Positions 29,144 to 39,060 of a stretch of DNA of 50,002 nt are shown one piece after another. The stretch covers positions 1 through 50,002 of the forward strand of contig JADGKB010000101.1 of NCBI GenBank assembly GCA_027604185.1, given 5' to 3'. The notes beneath the pieces were generated by a model. It was given only the letters and a program-made list of their open reading frames with translations. It had not been told where the DNA came from and did no database searches. A program made the translations under genes and the position numbers. How positions within the stretch are numbered: position 1 is the stretch's first letter; each line of letters starts with the position of its first letter. The DNA comes from Boothiomyces macroporosus (lineage: Eukaryota > Chytridiomycota > Chytridiomycetes > Rhizophydiales > Terramycetaceae).

Positions 29144-32100
29144 ATGGCAGACAAAACTATTTTCAATAACCTCTCTGGATTGGCAATTGCTCACTAATCC
29201 TAGTCACTAGGCTGGTCATTTGGATATAATAGAGGCGCAAATGCCAAAGTACATAATTTGTCCTGCAGTATTCATCAAAAAGTTGGATTCGCTAACTGTA
29301 GTTTCTACTGTACTCGGCAGGACACTCTGTAGTCATGTTTGACTGGCACAATAAACGTCAGAAAATACTACAGGCTCATGTATTTTGATACTAATTCAGT
29401 GTAATTTGGTAACGACACTGGCGGTTAGTTTGGACAAGAGATGGATCGTAACAGCTGATAAAGGAGATAGCTCAATGATTGTAGTTTGGGAGTATGTTGG
29501 TGGAAAGCCCGAACATGTAGCAATTGTAAATGATATGGAAAATATGTTGAATGCGATTCCTTTAAAATCACTGTACAATCCACATAGTGATTGTGGAGTT
29601 ATTACAGCAGAATTCACTTCAGATAACAAGCACTTGATTTCACTTGGAAATGGTATCTATTAATAACACAGATATGCCTCAAACAGTTTGTGTGTGGGAC
29701 TGGACATCTCCAGGAAAAGATCCAGTATTGAGTTTAAAGTTGCAAGGACCAATACAGGTAGCCGCTCTTTCAAAATAGAATTTTATTAGAGTGAATCCAT
29801 TGGATCCATTGGAATTCATGACGTTTAGTGCCGACAGCGTATATTTTTATGCAATTGAAAAGGATATGTCTGGATTAAAGCAATTCGAACCAATGATTAA
29901 TTCAAAGTAATACTTGATAACATAGGGATTTCAAAGCACCGCCAACTGGGTATACAAGTGCCACATTTAGTGCCATTGCAGGTCAAGCAGTTGTAGGAAC
30001 TGCAAATGGAGATGTAATCTTATTTGCGGATTACAGCTTGGTGAATCTAAGTGCAAAATTAGAAAGAGGAAACAAATGTGCAATTAAAAACCTTTCAATC
30101 CACAATAGCCCTGTAACTGTTATAACAACGGCAATGAAAAGGTATTTTATAACCGGAGACGAATCGGGGCTAGTCAAAGTGTTTGATTTGAATGTATTTC
30201 TGTGTTAACTTAGTTTCGAATCCTGTTTTGGCAGGAAATGAAAGGGGGCCCAATTCTCTCAGTAATGTGCAACTCTCATTCTGAAGGTAAACAAGAGATA
30301 ACAAAGCCCTATTCGAAGACTCGCCAATCCCAGAATTGATAGTTGCTACTGCAAATGCCAAGGTTTACCTATTATCGAAATCTTTGACTGCAAGCAATGT
30401 TCCTTTCAGGCCAACCACTGCGACAACGACATTTTCCGCTCCTCAAACAGCAAGTCACTCTCTTGCTCATATTGGCAAAGAAATACACGAGGCTACAGCG
30501 CCTTCGGTTGGTGGCTCACTGCCATTGGCACAGTCATCTATGGAAGATGCAAAGAAACTGATAGTAACATATTATATAACAAAGAATCCCGAAGTCACTC
30601 TAATATTAGAAGGACAATATGGAAACCTCAAAGCACTAATTGTCCATCCAGAACAATCTAAATTTGCAGTGGGAAGCGATAATGGTACTTGCAAATAACA
30701 TAGGTGTTTTGCAAGTATGGGATTACAACACAAAACAGTTGGTAGTATCAAGACAATTCACGGAAGAGCAACCTGTACAGGCGAAAAGAAAAGAAAAGAA
30801 ACAGCCACAGGAAATACAAGTTCCAGTTGGAATTGAGAGTCTGTGCTATTCAAAGTCAGGGAAAACTTTGGCAGTCGGGTTTGCAAATGGAATCATTAGA
30901 TTCTTGGATGCAACTAACCTCCAAGATTTGACACAGACATCTGCGACTAAAGGAACAGGCGGGTACAGTGTTTCCACTGTCGCCATCAAAAAGATTGCGT
31001 TTTCAGTTGATGGAAATTATTGTGCTTTTGCGGATGCTAACCATGTCACTGGTATATTGCATAAAGAAATGATTAAAGTTAAACCTGATAGTGGCAGAAA
31101 AAGACCTGAATCTCCTTTGAAGACGGATTCTAGGGAAGATGAAATCAAGCGAGCGCGACAGAGAGTTGAATGGGTATTCATAGGAAGAAGGAAAACTCAC
31201 TACAAGGAAATCATTGGTACCAACTGATTAATGTAGCTTTGCTATTTACGACAAAAAATGAAGAGCAAGTACTGTATTCAGTATCAAAAGATCGACACGT
31301 AACCGAATATAACCTCCCAATATCTGCTTTAACTAATGGGATTGAAATCAAGGTTGGTTTTATTAACATAGCACATACGGCGAATAGAGCAGATACATTT
31401 CCCAGAAGCTGCAACATTGTACCAGAATAACAGCTTACCACATCCTGAAGAATTTATACTAACTTTTAACAGTGGATTCAAGTTCAAGATGTACTCTAAA
31501 GACACACAGTTGTGCCGATCGACCACTATTGGTCCTACGTTTGGTGGCTTGATAAACTCTATTCAGTTGATCCCACATTTAGGCGAAACAAAGTATTTTA
31601 TCTATTCAACTGGAAATATACTTGGAATGGCAAAATTCCCACTCGATGGAAACCCATACAAATTCATTGGTGTAATAGCACACCCATTTGATATCTCAAA
31701 TATAGCAGTGGCGTCCAATGGCTCCTGTGTACTTTCAGCAGGAGGAAAAGACGGAATTGTTAATTTATGGACAATGAATTACGCAGCAATGGAGATCCAA
31801 ATAAACCAAGGTGGGGAAGGAATGGAACCATTCTTGAATATGCTAGATCCATCTGGCATGGGCGACCAAGGACAAATCTACCGAGAATTTGAAGATTATT
31901 TCTATTTAGCACAAATCAAAACTCAAGGAGAGCATACTACTTCAAACAGAGTGATCAAAAGCAGAGTGCCACTTTCAGAAATCCCGTCGCTGGTACAGGC
32001 AATGGGATTCTATCCATCAAATCAAGAAATTGATGATATGATTAACGAAGTAAAGTATTCTACTTTTGCGCAAGCTAATGGTAAAGAAGCAACGGATATA

Positions 32101-32473
32101 TCTCTACATGAATTGATTAAGCTCTACTTGAATCATCGACCTGAAGTGCCAGTATCTGCCGAAGACATTGAAATTGCTCTTTCGCATGGGAAGAGATTGG
32201 AAATAGGCAAGCCTAAGCCTGTTGGTCCAGTTCCAAAGATCAAGCACTATGAGATACTAAAAAGCGATGGGCTCTTTTCCCTTCTCCAACAGTTTGGTAA
32301 TTACAGCTAATCAAGGCGAATCACTTACAACAAGAGAGACCAAAGAAATGTTTAAAGAGATCCTGTACCAAAAGGACCCCTACTATGGAAACTTTCCGTC
32401 TAATTTTACCAGCAAAGAGTTTATTGAAGATATTCTGGGAATGGGAGATGGAAATGACGAGTTAAATGAATGA
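29144..32473 (+). CDS. CFAP251: Cilia- and flagella-associated protein 251 (WDR66)
   Basis: Thirteen exons with twelve introns (29183-29203, 29282-29301, 29380-29399, 29653-29671, 29758-29778, 29907-29925, 30194-30213, 30287-30306, 30685-30703, 31217-31236, 31353-31371, 32297-32315) give 1030 residues. The N-terminal 700 residues are WD40 repeats beginning LGWSFGYNRG and DKRWIVTADKGDSSMIVVWEY. The C-terminal part (EFEDYFYLAQI, then LSEIPSLVQAMGFYPS) is the calmodulin-like EF-hand region of CFAP251, which sits at the base of radial spoke 3 in axonemes with CFAP61 and CFAP91. This implies a motile flagellum. The first intron starts GC, not GT. The gene meets the next one tail to tail with 3 bp between stops. 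Confidence 0.95.
29183..29203 (+). other. 21-nt GC-AG intron
   Basis: Splicing GC at 29183 to AG at 29203 joins LSG-L to S-LGWSFGYN, the conserved CFAP251 start. There is no GT in the region that could serve as donor. CTAAT, a branch-like site, lies at 29194-29198. Confidence 0.7.
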
Positions 32474-32476
32474 TTT

Positions 32477-32944
32477 TTATTCTGTTTTGGCTTCCTTTTT
32501 AGCAGCTCTCTTTTCCTTTGCAGCAGCTTTCTTGGCAGCTTTTTCCAAGGCTTTCTTGTCCTTGATTGACAATTCTTCTTCTTTTTGTTCGAATCCGCCC
32601 ATTCTAGGTTTAGATACCGGGCATGGTGAGCCAACTGGGATATCTTCTGGTATTTGGACAGCTATTCCTTCTGCCCCACCTTTCCAACCGCATAACTTTG
32701 AGTCGCAAACCATTCCAAAGGACGGTCTACCACCAACATTAGTTTTCTTTAATTCAATTGTTTCTCCATTTATTTCTAGTTCAGTTCCAATCGTAGCAAC
32801 AACCGTTTTACTACCTTCCTGTATATTTGGTGCATTCGTAATGATTGTTACTGGTTCGCCTTCGCCTATATCCACTGTGATTTCCTTTAGTTTGTCTTTT
32901 CCTTGAACTGGCTCGCAGGTCAGCACCAACCCAACGACTTTCAT
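32477..32944 (-). CDS. tRNA-binding-domain protein (Arc1p/EMAPII/Trbp111-like OB fold)
   Basis: A 155-residue intronless protein. Residues 1-115 are the EMAPII-type OB fold: VVGLVLTCEPVQGKDKLKEITVDIGEGE, TIITNAPNIQEGSKTVVATIG, and RPSFGMVCD, where the family has SxGM. The tail is a coiled Lys/Ala/Glu-rich helix (KKALEKAAKKAAAKEKRAAKK) that would add nonspecific RNA affinity. Stand-alone domains of this kind bind the outside corner of tRNA and assist aminoacylation or act as chaperones. The stop is inside AATAAA on the minus strand, three bases from the CFAP251 stop. Confidence 0.88.
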   Translation of the reverse strand: MKVVGLVLTCEPVQGKDKLKEITVDIGEGEPVTIITNAPNIQEGSKTVVATIGTELEINGETIELKKTNVGGRPSFGMVCDSKLCGWKGGAEGIAVQIPEDIPVGSPCPVSKPRMGGFEQKEEELSIKDKKALEKAAKKAAAKEKRAAKKEAKTE

Positions 32945-33021
32945 TTCAGAAAAAGTTTTTCCAAGCTTAGTAATGAATTGACCAGACAGTCAATGACCTT
33001 TTTTTAATTTCACTAAATTTC

Positions 33022-33261
33022 ATGTCAGCGGAAGCTCCACCAGCTTATTCGTCTGTAGATCATTCTGCAATAAACATTCCAAGAAGTGCTCAGTCAGATC
33101 TGGGTGCTCATAGTGGCATACAAGTGTATACACCGCAGTTGGTAAAGGTACAGCGTTCGGGGAATAAAGGATTCAAAATTTGTCTTGGGGCGATACTTGT
33201 TTTGGTTTTCATTGGATGCTTTGTAGCTGTCTCTAGCTCCCGTCAAAGCGAATACCAATAA
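33022..33261 (+). CDS. Small PPxY single-pass membrane protein 1
   Basis: A 79-residue intronless protein with PPAY at residues 6-9, a polar middle and one hydrophobic helix at about 51-70 preceded by basic residues (KVQRSGNKGFK), then a nine-residue polar end. The arrangement predicts a cytosolic N-terminus displaying a WW-domain ligand on a membrane. First of three similar genes in tandem; a related His-rich one is at 18.1 kb. No known family. The TAA is in AATAAA. Confidence 0.7.
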   Translation: MSAEAPPAYSSVDHSAINIPRSAQSDLGAHSGIQVYTPQLVKVQRSGNKGFKICLGAILVLVFIGCFVAVSSSRQSEYQ

Positions 33262-33431
33262 ACATGATTTTATGCCTTGATCTGGATTGAAATAATCCAA
33301 AGTGATACTATGGCGATGCCTTTATATGAGCTCTTTAAGGTTGGCAAAAGGTAAAGCCATCTGTACAACACTGAGCAAGGTTACACAGGAACACAAAAGC
33401 CATTTAAAAGCAAGCAAATTACTTTTCTTTA

Positions 33432-33701
33432 ATGGACACTGTGCTAAATATCCCGCCTCCAGCTTATACACCCTCTTCCGATCAAGTGCCTATATTTAGC
33501 TTTGGCGATTCCACAACTGGCAACGCTGGAAACCCAGCTGTGCCAACAATTCATGAAAACAGCTTTGTAAGATCGAAAGAAAGAAATGGAGCAGGTGTTG
33601 TTATTGGGTTGATTATATTTGTTGTATTTTCAATTATAATATTCAGTGGGACTCATTCCGCAAATTCTTCACCTTCGCAGCCCAGCTCTACTCCCCAATA
33701 A
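33432..33701 (+). CDS. Small PPxY single-pass membrane protein 2
   Basis: An 89-residue intronless protein with PPPAY at residues 8-12, a Gly/Ser/Pro-rich spacer, a basic cluster (RSKERN), a hydrophobic helix at about 54-72 and a Ser/Pro-rich C-terminal tail of 17 residues. Same layout as its neighbours, with little sequence identity outside the motif and helix. It lies 170 bp downstream of the first copy on the same strand, so tandem duplication followed by divergence is likely. TAA is in AATAAA. Confidence 0.7.
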   Translation: MDTVLNIPPPAYTPSSDQVPIFSFGDSTTGNAGNPAVPTIHENSFVRSKERNGAGVVIGLIIFVVFSIIIFSGTHSANSSPSQPSSTPQ

Positions 33702-34005
33702 ATAATTTTGTACAGTTGAATGATTTGTGTTGAAGCCCTTTGACAATTACGTTACCAAGTGCGTGTGGGACCGTTGATAAGTCAAATAGCTTTTTGTAAG
33801 GCTACAAATACAATAACAAAATATTTGGAAAAAATGTAAGAAAATATCAGCCAGCTCAGCACTTGCCAATAACACGAGTCTAGTAGCTGCTTATCTCTTT
33901 TGAATAATAACAAAACCATCTTTTTGCAGGTTTGTAGTTTGTACTCATTGCGGTGTGCTTCGCCGCTTATCAAGCTTGGAACAACTTAAAAAAGTTGTAC
34001 AATTT
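33702..34005. other. Spacer between PPxY genes
   Basis: About 300 bp, no gene or repeat recognised; presumably the promoter of the third PPxY gene. Confidence 0.4.
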
Positions 34006-34226
34006 ATGGAATCAACAACAGATCAAATTGAGCTGACGGACCTTGAATTAGCACAACCTCCGCCAGCTTATAGACCTAGAGATAGAATAAGGCTTCCAAC
34101 GTATATTGAATCTCAGCAACAGAAATATGTAAAAAAAGAAGTTGGTACAGGATCATATTGCCTGGGGTTACTATAATTGTGATTCTGTGGGCGATCCCCG
34201 TGTTTGTTTATCTAAAGAAGCGATAG
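34006..34226 (+). pseudogene. Small PPxY membrane protein 3, frame-disrupted
   Basis: From the ATG at 34006 the frame gives 56 residues with PPPAY at 18-22 and stops at 34174-34176 just where the membrane helix should begin. The expected hydrophobic segment (ITIIVILW-like, here VTIIVILWAIPVFVYL) and a basic end KKR are present in a second frame ending with TAG at 34226. No 19-21 nt intron with usable GT and AG joins the two. So this is either a one-base frameshift, a sequencing error, or a truncated soluble form. Confidence 0.55.
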
Positions 34227-34256
34227 CAACTATTAATAAAATACAGGAAAACAAGT

Positions 34257-36395
34257 TTATTGAGTGAAATTTCTTTCCAAGCAATAATAATCTGCTGTGG
34301 CAGGATTGAAAAAGTTGTTTGGCAATGGATCAGTAATCGCAAATTGGATAAGTGTGATGACCAGTATAGCGAATGCCGTACCGGAATCTAACGCAATTGA
34401 CATTATAAAGTTGTACTTGGTCCACCATTCATTCTTGTACTTGAAGATAAGCTTGTTGAAAATGAAATTGAGCAGGAACGGAACGACAATAAAAGCTTGA
34501 TTAGCGGCAGTGTAGTTTTGTTGGGTAAGCAATGGAAGATTGAACAAGTGCCAGTTCTTTGAAGGATACAGTTTGTTGCACAGCCATGGAACGAATGGAA
34601 CGACAATACCAATGATAAAGCCAGACATTAACGAAAAGTATGGAGAGTCTGGCCCAAAGAACCGGGCAGGACCAATAGCACCCCAGATCCCACCAGCATT
34701 GGTAAATGTTCCGTAACTAGGCGTTGGATCCCATTGATTCTTGTTGTTGGCGAACTGCTCAGCAAGTCCTTCCTCTGCCCAAATTGCAATAGCATTGTTG
34801 CAAACAGCTCCAATAAAGGTACCTATAGATTGCGCGATAAACATATAGATAGGTCCGATAGCCATGTAGTGTCCCATCTTCAAATCGGAAGAGAGCGCAA
34901 GAGCTTGAACGACCAAGTTGTAACCAAGCGATTTGAAACACATCACTCCAATAATATCTCCAGGAATAATAAGACCGATCAAGAATTCAGTGAGCACATT
35001 GATACCCATTTGTTGGCCAGAAATACCCTGAATGATACCGATTGGAATGGTGTAAACAACTCCCAATACGATTGCGAAAATGGTTGCCCACCACTTCATT
35101 TTAAATGCGGTAAATAAACCTGAAATGAGTAATACAACAGAGAAAATCGCCAAGTAGCCTATGTAGAACCAGTCCGGAACATCCTTGTATTGTCGCATAC
35201 GAACGTTCAATGGATCTTCGTCAGTATTTTCCAACTGCTGGAAGGCTTCTTTGGCCTGTTTATAGATGTCCTTGCCGTACCATAGACCAACGTGGGCAAA
35301 CAAAGCAGTAATGTTGATGAATGATGTAAAGTAGGCAATGGCGAAAGCTGGAGACAAATGGAACGGCTTGGATGTATCATAGTAAGATTGATTCAAAGTC
35401 AAATCAGGTTGCAACAGTGGTTGCTGAATTGGAACAATATTTCCTTCTTTATCGAAAATATCGACCGAATTGATATATGGGAAAGGATCAGTGGTTTTGT
35501 TTGCAGTACCCCATCCACTTTGAGCTTGTGAAAGATAACCACCTTTAACACCAAACGGATTAGTGTAGTATACGATTGGCCCAACAATCCATGTCCAGAA
35601 TGCATATCCTCCAAAATAATTCAACGAAGCCCAAAATGGGGTTGCTAATGGAACTTGGCCAGATACAACAGACCAGTCAAAAGTCAAAGCGAGTAAACCA
35701 GTGCCTTCCCCTTTCGAACTTGATCCCAAAATCTTCATTGTTCTGCTGTTGCCAAACCAACAAGCAATAGAAATAGTAGCCAGGAATGGAGCAAAATACA
35801 ACGGGAACCATTCATACATGAAGATAAAGGACAGCACAATCCAGAAAAAGTTGAATCTAGACATGGTATATCTTGAAGAGATATTTTCTTGATCTTCTTT
35901 CTTTTCGTGGAAGGAGTTTAGCAAAGCAACTGTTGGTAATACACCTGGCCACAACATTGCTGCTGGCTTGATCAAGAAACGACGAGTCAATCCAGCGACA
36001 CCGTAGCCAATAAATTGAGTCGAAAGTACCCATTGGATAGAGTTCCAAAAGTTGATGTTTCTATCCCCCATAAATATTTTCCAGCGTTGCCCAACAACGT
36101 TATCGACACCAGTTGGCAAACCACCAGCAGCGTTAGCAATGATACTAATCAACGCGTGCTCCTTAACAGTGAATGGACCAGGATTGAGCTTGATACCGGC
36201 AATTTCAACATCGGGCAATACAGCAGCAAAGAAAACCCCAATTGGATAACTTAGCAAAATAGATAGGGCATTTGGAATAGTAAAAAAATTTGAACGGAAT
36301 GAGAATAACGCATTGCTTACACCATAGAATACAGCCCAAATGCACCCAAGAAGAACTACTCTGAATGTCAAAGCAGGAGTAGAAGGATCGTCTTC
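34257..36395 (-). pseudogene. OPT oligopeptide transporter, 5'-truncated tandem copy A
   Basis: This copy contains the OPT coding sequence from EDDPSTPALTFRV to the natural C-terminus and TAA (in AATAAA), but lacks the first 40 residues and a proper start. The open frame continues upstream to 36548 only because it reads the neighbouring copy out of frame. OPT hallmarks are present: NPGPFTVKEH, GQQMGINVLTEF, and GAIGPARFFG. Family members are proton-coupled importers of tetra/pentapeptides or glutathione derivatives in the plasma membrane. The next in-frame Met is about 140 residues in, so it is probably nonfunctional unless an out-of-frame leader is used. Confidence 0.8.
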
Positions 36396-38331
36396 AAATG
36401 AAATTGAGCAGGAACGGAACGACAATAAAAGCTTGATTAGCGGCAGTGTAGTTTTGTTGGGTAAGCAATGGAAGATTGAACAAGTGCCAGTTCTTTGAAG
36501 GATACAGTTTGTTGCACAGCCATGGAACGAATGGAACGACAATACCAATGATAAAGCCAGACATTAACGAAAAGTATGGAGAGTCTGGCCCAAAGAACCG
36601 GGCAGGACCAATAGCACCCCAGATCCCACCAGCATTGGTAAATGTTCCGTAACTAGGCGTTGGATCCCATTGATTCTTGTTGTTGGCGAACTGCTCAGCA
36701 AGTCCTTCCTCTGCCCAAATTGCAATAGCATTGTTGCAAACAGCTCCAATAAAGGTACCTATAGATTGCGCGATAAACATATAGATAGGTCCGATAGCCA
36801 TGTAGTGTCCCATCTTCAAATCGGAAGAGAGCGCAAGAGCTTGAACGACCAAGTTGTAACCAAGCGATTTGAAACACATCACTCCAATAATATCTCCAGG
36901 AATAATAAGACCGATCAAGAATTCAGTGAGCACATTGATACCCATTTGTTGGCCAGAAATACCCTGAATGATACCGATTGGAATGGTGTAAACAACTCCC
37001 AATACGATTGCGAAAATGGTTGCCCACCACTTCATTTTAAATGCGGTAAATAAACCTGAAATGAGTAATACAACAGAGAAAATCGCCAAGTAGCCTATGT
37101 AGAACCAGTCCGGAACATCCTTGTATTGTCGCATACGAACGTTCAATGGATCTTCGTCAGTATTTTCCAACTGCTGGAAGGCTTCTTTGGCCTGTTTATA
37201 GATATCCTTGCCGTACCATAGACCAACGTGGGCAAACAAAGCAGTAATGTTGATGAATGATGTAAAGTAGGCAATGGCGAAAGCTGGAGACAAATGGAAC
37301 GGCTTGGATGTATCATAGTAAGATTGATTCAAAGTCAAATCAGGTTGCAACAGTGGTTGCTGAATTGGAACAATGTTTCCTTCTTTATCGAAAATATCGA
37401 CCGAATTGATATATGGGAAAGGATCAGTGGTTTTGTTTGCAGTACCCCATCCACTTTGAGCTTGTGAAAGATAACCACCTTTAACACCAAACGGATTAGT
37501 GTAGTATACGATTGGCCCAACAATCCATGTCCAGAATGCATATCCTCCAAAATAATTCAACGAAGCCCAAAATGGGGTTGCTAATGGAACTTGGCCAGAT
37601 ACAACAGACCAGTCAAAAGTCAAAGCGAGTAAACCAGTGCCCTCTCCATTAGAGCTTGATCCCAAAATCTTCATTGTTCTGCTGTTGCCAAACCAACAAG
37701 CAATAGAAATCGTTCCTAATAGCGGAGCAAAGTATAGTGGCATCCATTCGTAGATAAAGATAAAAGACAAGATAATCCAGAAAAAGTTGAATCTAGACAT
37801 GGTATATCTTGAAGAGGTATTTTCTTGATCTTCTTTCTTTTCGTGGAAGGAGTTTAGCAAAGCAACTGTTGGTAATACACTTGGCCACAACATTGCTGCT
37901 GGCTTGATCAAGAAACGACGAGTCAATCCAGCGACACCGTAGCCAATAAATTGAGTCGAAAGTACCCATTGGATAGAGTTCCAAAAGTTGATGTTTCTAT
38001 CCCCCATAAATATTTTCCAGCGTTGCCCAACAACGTTATCGACACCAGTTGGCAAACCACCAGCAGCGTTAGCAATGATACTAATCAACGCGTGCTCCTT
38101 AACAGTGAATGGACCAGGATTGAGCTTGATACCGGCAATTTCAACATCGGGCAATACAGCAGCAAAGAAAACCCCAATTGGATAACTTAGCAAAATCGAT
38201 AGGGCATTTGGAATAGTAAAAAAATTTGAACGGAATGAGAATAACGCATTGCTTACACCATAGAATACAGCCCAAATGCACCCAAGAAGAACTACTCTGA
38301 ATGTCAAAGCAGGAGTAGAAGGATCGTCTTC
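34460..38331. repeat. 1936-bp direct tandem duplication
   Basis: Unit A spans 34460-36395 and unit B 36396-38331. They have constant offset 1936 and no indels that I found. Both ends lie inside the OPT gene. Length is not a multiple of three, so the two gene halves are in different frames across the junction. No clear microhomology at the breakpoints. Confidence 0.9.
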
Positions 38332-38451
38332 TAGTATGACAACACCTTTGGTCCAATCAACGGCATTCTCTTCGTCTTGAAGTTCGGCGTCGTCAAGGTC
38401 GTCTATTTCGGCTTCCAAGTCTTCTATTTTCTTTGCTTTTTCGTCAGCCAT
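36394..38451 (-). CDS. OPT oligopeptide transporter, 3'-truncated tandem copy B
   Basis: A 685-residue intronless protein with the native start (MADEKAKKIEDLEAEIDD, an acidic cytosolic N-terminus) and nearly all OPT helices, but the last 67 residues, including the final membrane segment(s), are lost: at the duplication junction (36395/36396) the frame shifts and meets TGA. The ancestral gene, with one unit removed, would be 752 residues, normal for fungal OPTs. The protein may be inactive or altered. Copy B and copy A are about 99% identical except in one island near 37640-37780. Confidence 0.85.
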   Translation of the reverse strand: MADEKAKKIEDLEAEIDDLDDAELQDEENAVDWTKGVVILEDDPSTPALTFRVVLLGCIWAVFYGVSNALFSFRSNFFTIPNALSILLSYPIGVFFAAVLPDVEIAGIKLNPGPFTVKEHALISIIANAAGGLPTGVDNVVGQRWKIFMGDRNINFWNSIQWVLSTQFIGYGVAGLTRRFLIKPAAMLWPSVLPTVALLNSFHEKKEDQENTSSRYTMSRFNFFWIILSFIFIYEWMPLYFAPLLGTISIACWFGNSRTMKILGSSSNGEGTGLLALTFDWSVVSGQVPLATPFWASLNYFGGYAFWTWIVGPIVYYTNPFGVKGGYLSQAQSGWGTANKTTDPFPYINSVDIFDKEGNIVPIQQPLLQPDLTLNQSYYDTSKPFHLSPAFAIAYFTSFINITALFAHVGLWYGKDIYKQAKEAFQQLENTDEDPLNVRMRQYKDVPDWFYIGYLAIFSVVLLISGLFTAFKMKWWATIFAIVLGVVYTIPIGIIQGISGQQMGINVLTEFLIGLIIPGDIIGVMCFKSLGYNLVVQALALSSDLKMGHYMAIGPIYMFIAQSIGTFIGAVCNNAIAIWAEEGLAEQFANNKNQWDPTPSYGTFTNAGGIWGAIGPARFFGPDSPYFSLMSGFIIGIVVPFVPWLCNKLYPSKNWHLFNLPLLTQQNYTAANQAFIVVPFLLNFI

Positions 38452-39060
38452 TCTAATTAGGCAGCTTAATTTCTCTCTGTATTTATTTGTGCGCCTCTGC
38501 TTGTTATCACTTGGGCTGCCATGTGCTGCACCGCAGCATTCATATTTATCTGCGTGGAATTGAGCCTTTCTAGTTCAAACAACTTTTGATCGCTGTAATC
38601 TTGCAATTCTAGTTACTGCCAGGTTTTCTCAATCGCTCTCTAGTCCTGGTTTTCCAGTAGCTTGGTTTTTTCTAGTTGTACAAATTAAAGAGTCCCGGTT
38701 CAGTCAAACGCACAAAGCTTGATACAAGACTCGCCGAGTGGTACAACATTAGCGTATTAACTACACAAAAATTGGATTGGACAATGGTGATCTTGTTCAT
38801 TCAAGTCGACCAACAATACCCAACCAGGCGTCATTCTATGCATCCTCCACTCGCCAACCCCAATTGGACATTTCTTGTGCTACGACAAGCTTCCAATTTG
38901 GAATTTTAATTTCCTAAAAGTAAAACTAAAGAGGAACACAACCTTTCAAATAGTATTGGAATGGCTGGGATATTTGAAGGAGGTTGCGTTATAGTGGCAA
39001 TTTGTAGGTGCTTACTCTGTCACTCTTGTCAAACAAAAATTAAATATCTAAAATTTTTAA
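38452..39060. other. Intergenic region, nothing recognised
   Basis: About 600 bp upstream of the OPT gene. A 77-codon frame at 38676-38909 has no resemblance to a protein family. Confidence 0.4.

Noticed and set aside
34006..34226. A 22-nt intron joining the two frames of PPxY gene 3
   Set aside because: The only GT-AG pair of suitable size gives the wrong frame for the hydrophobic segment.
36394..36548. Out-of-frame N-terminal extension of OPT copy A
   Set aside because: It is copy B's C-terminal coding sequence read in the wrong frame across the duplication junction.
38676..38909. 77-codon frame in the spacer upstream of OPT
   Set aside because: No resemblance to any family and no intron-extended partner found.
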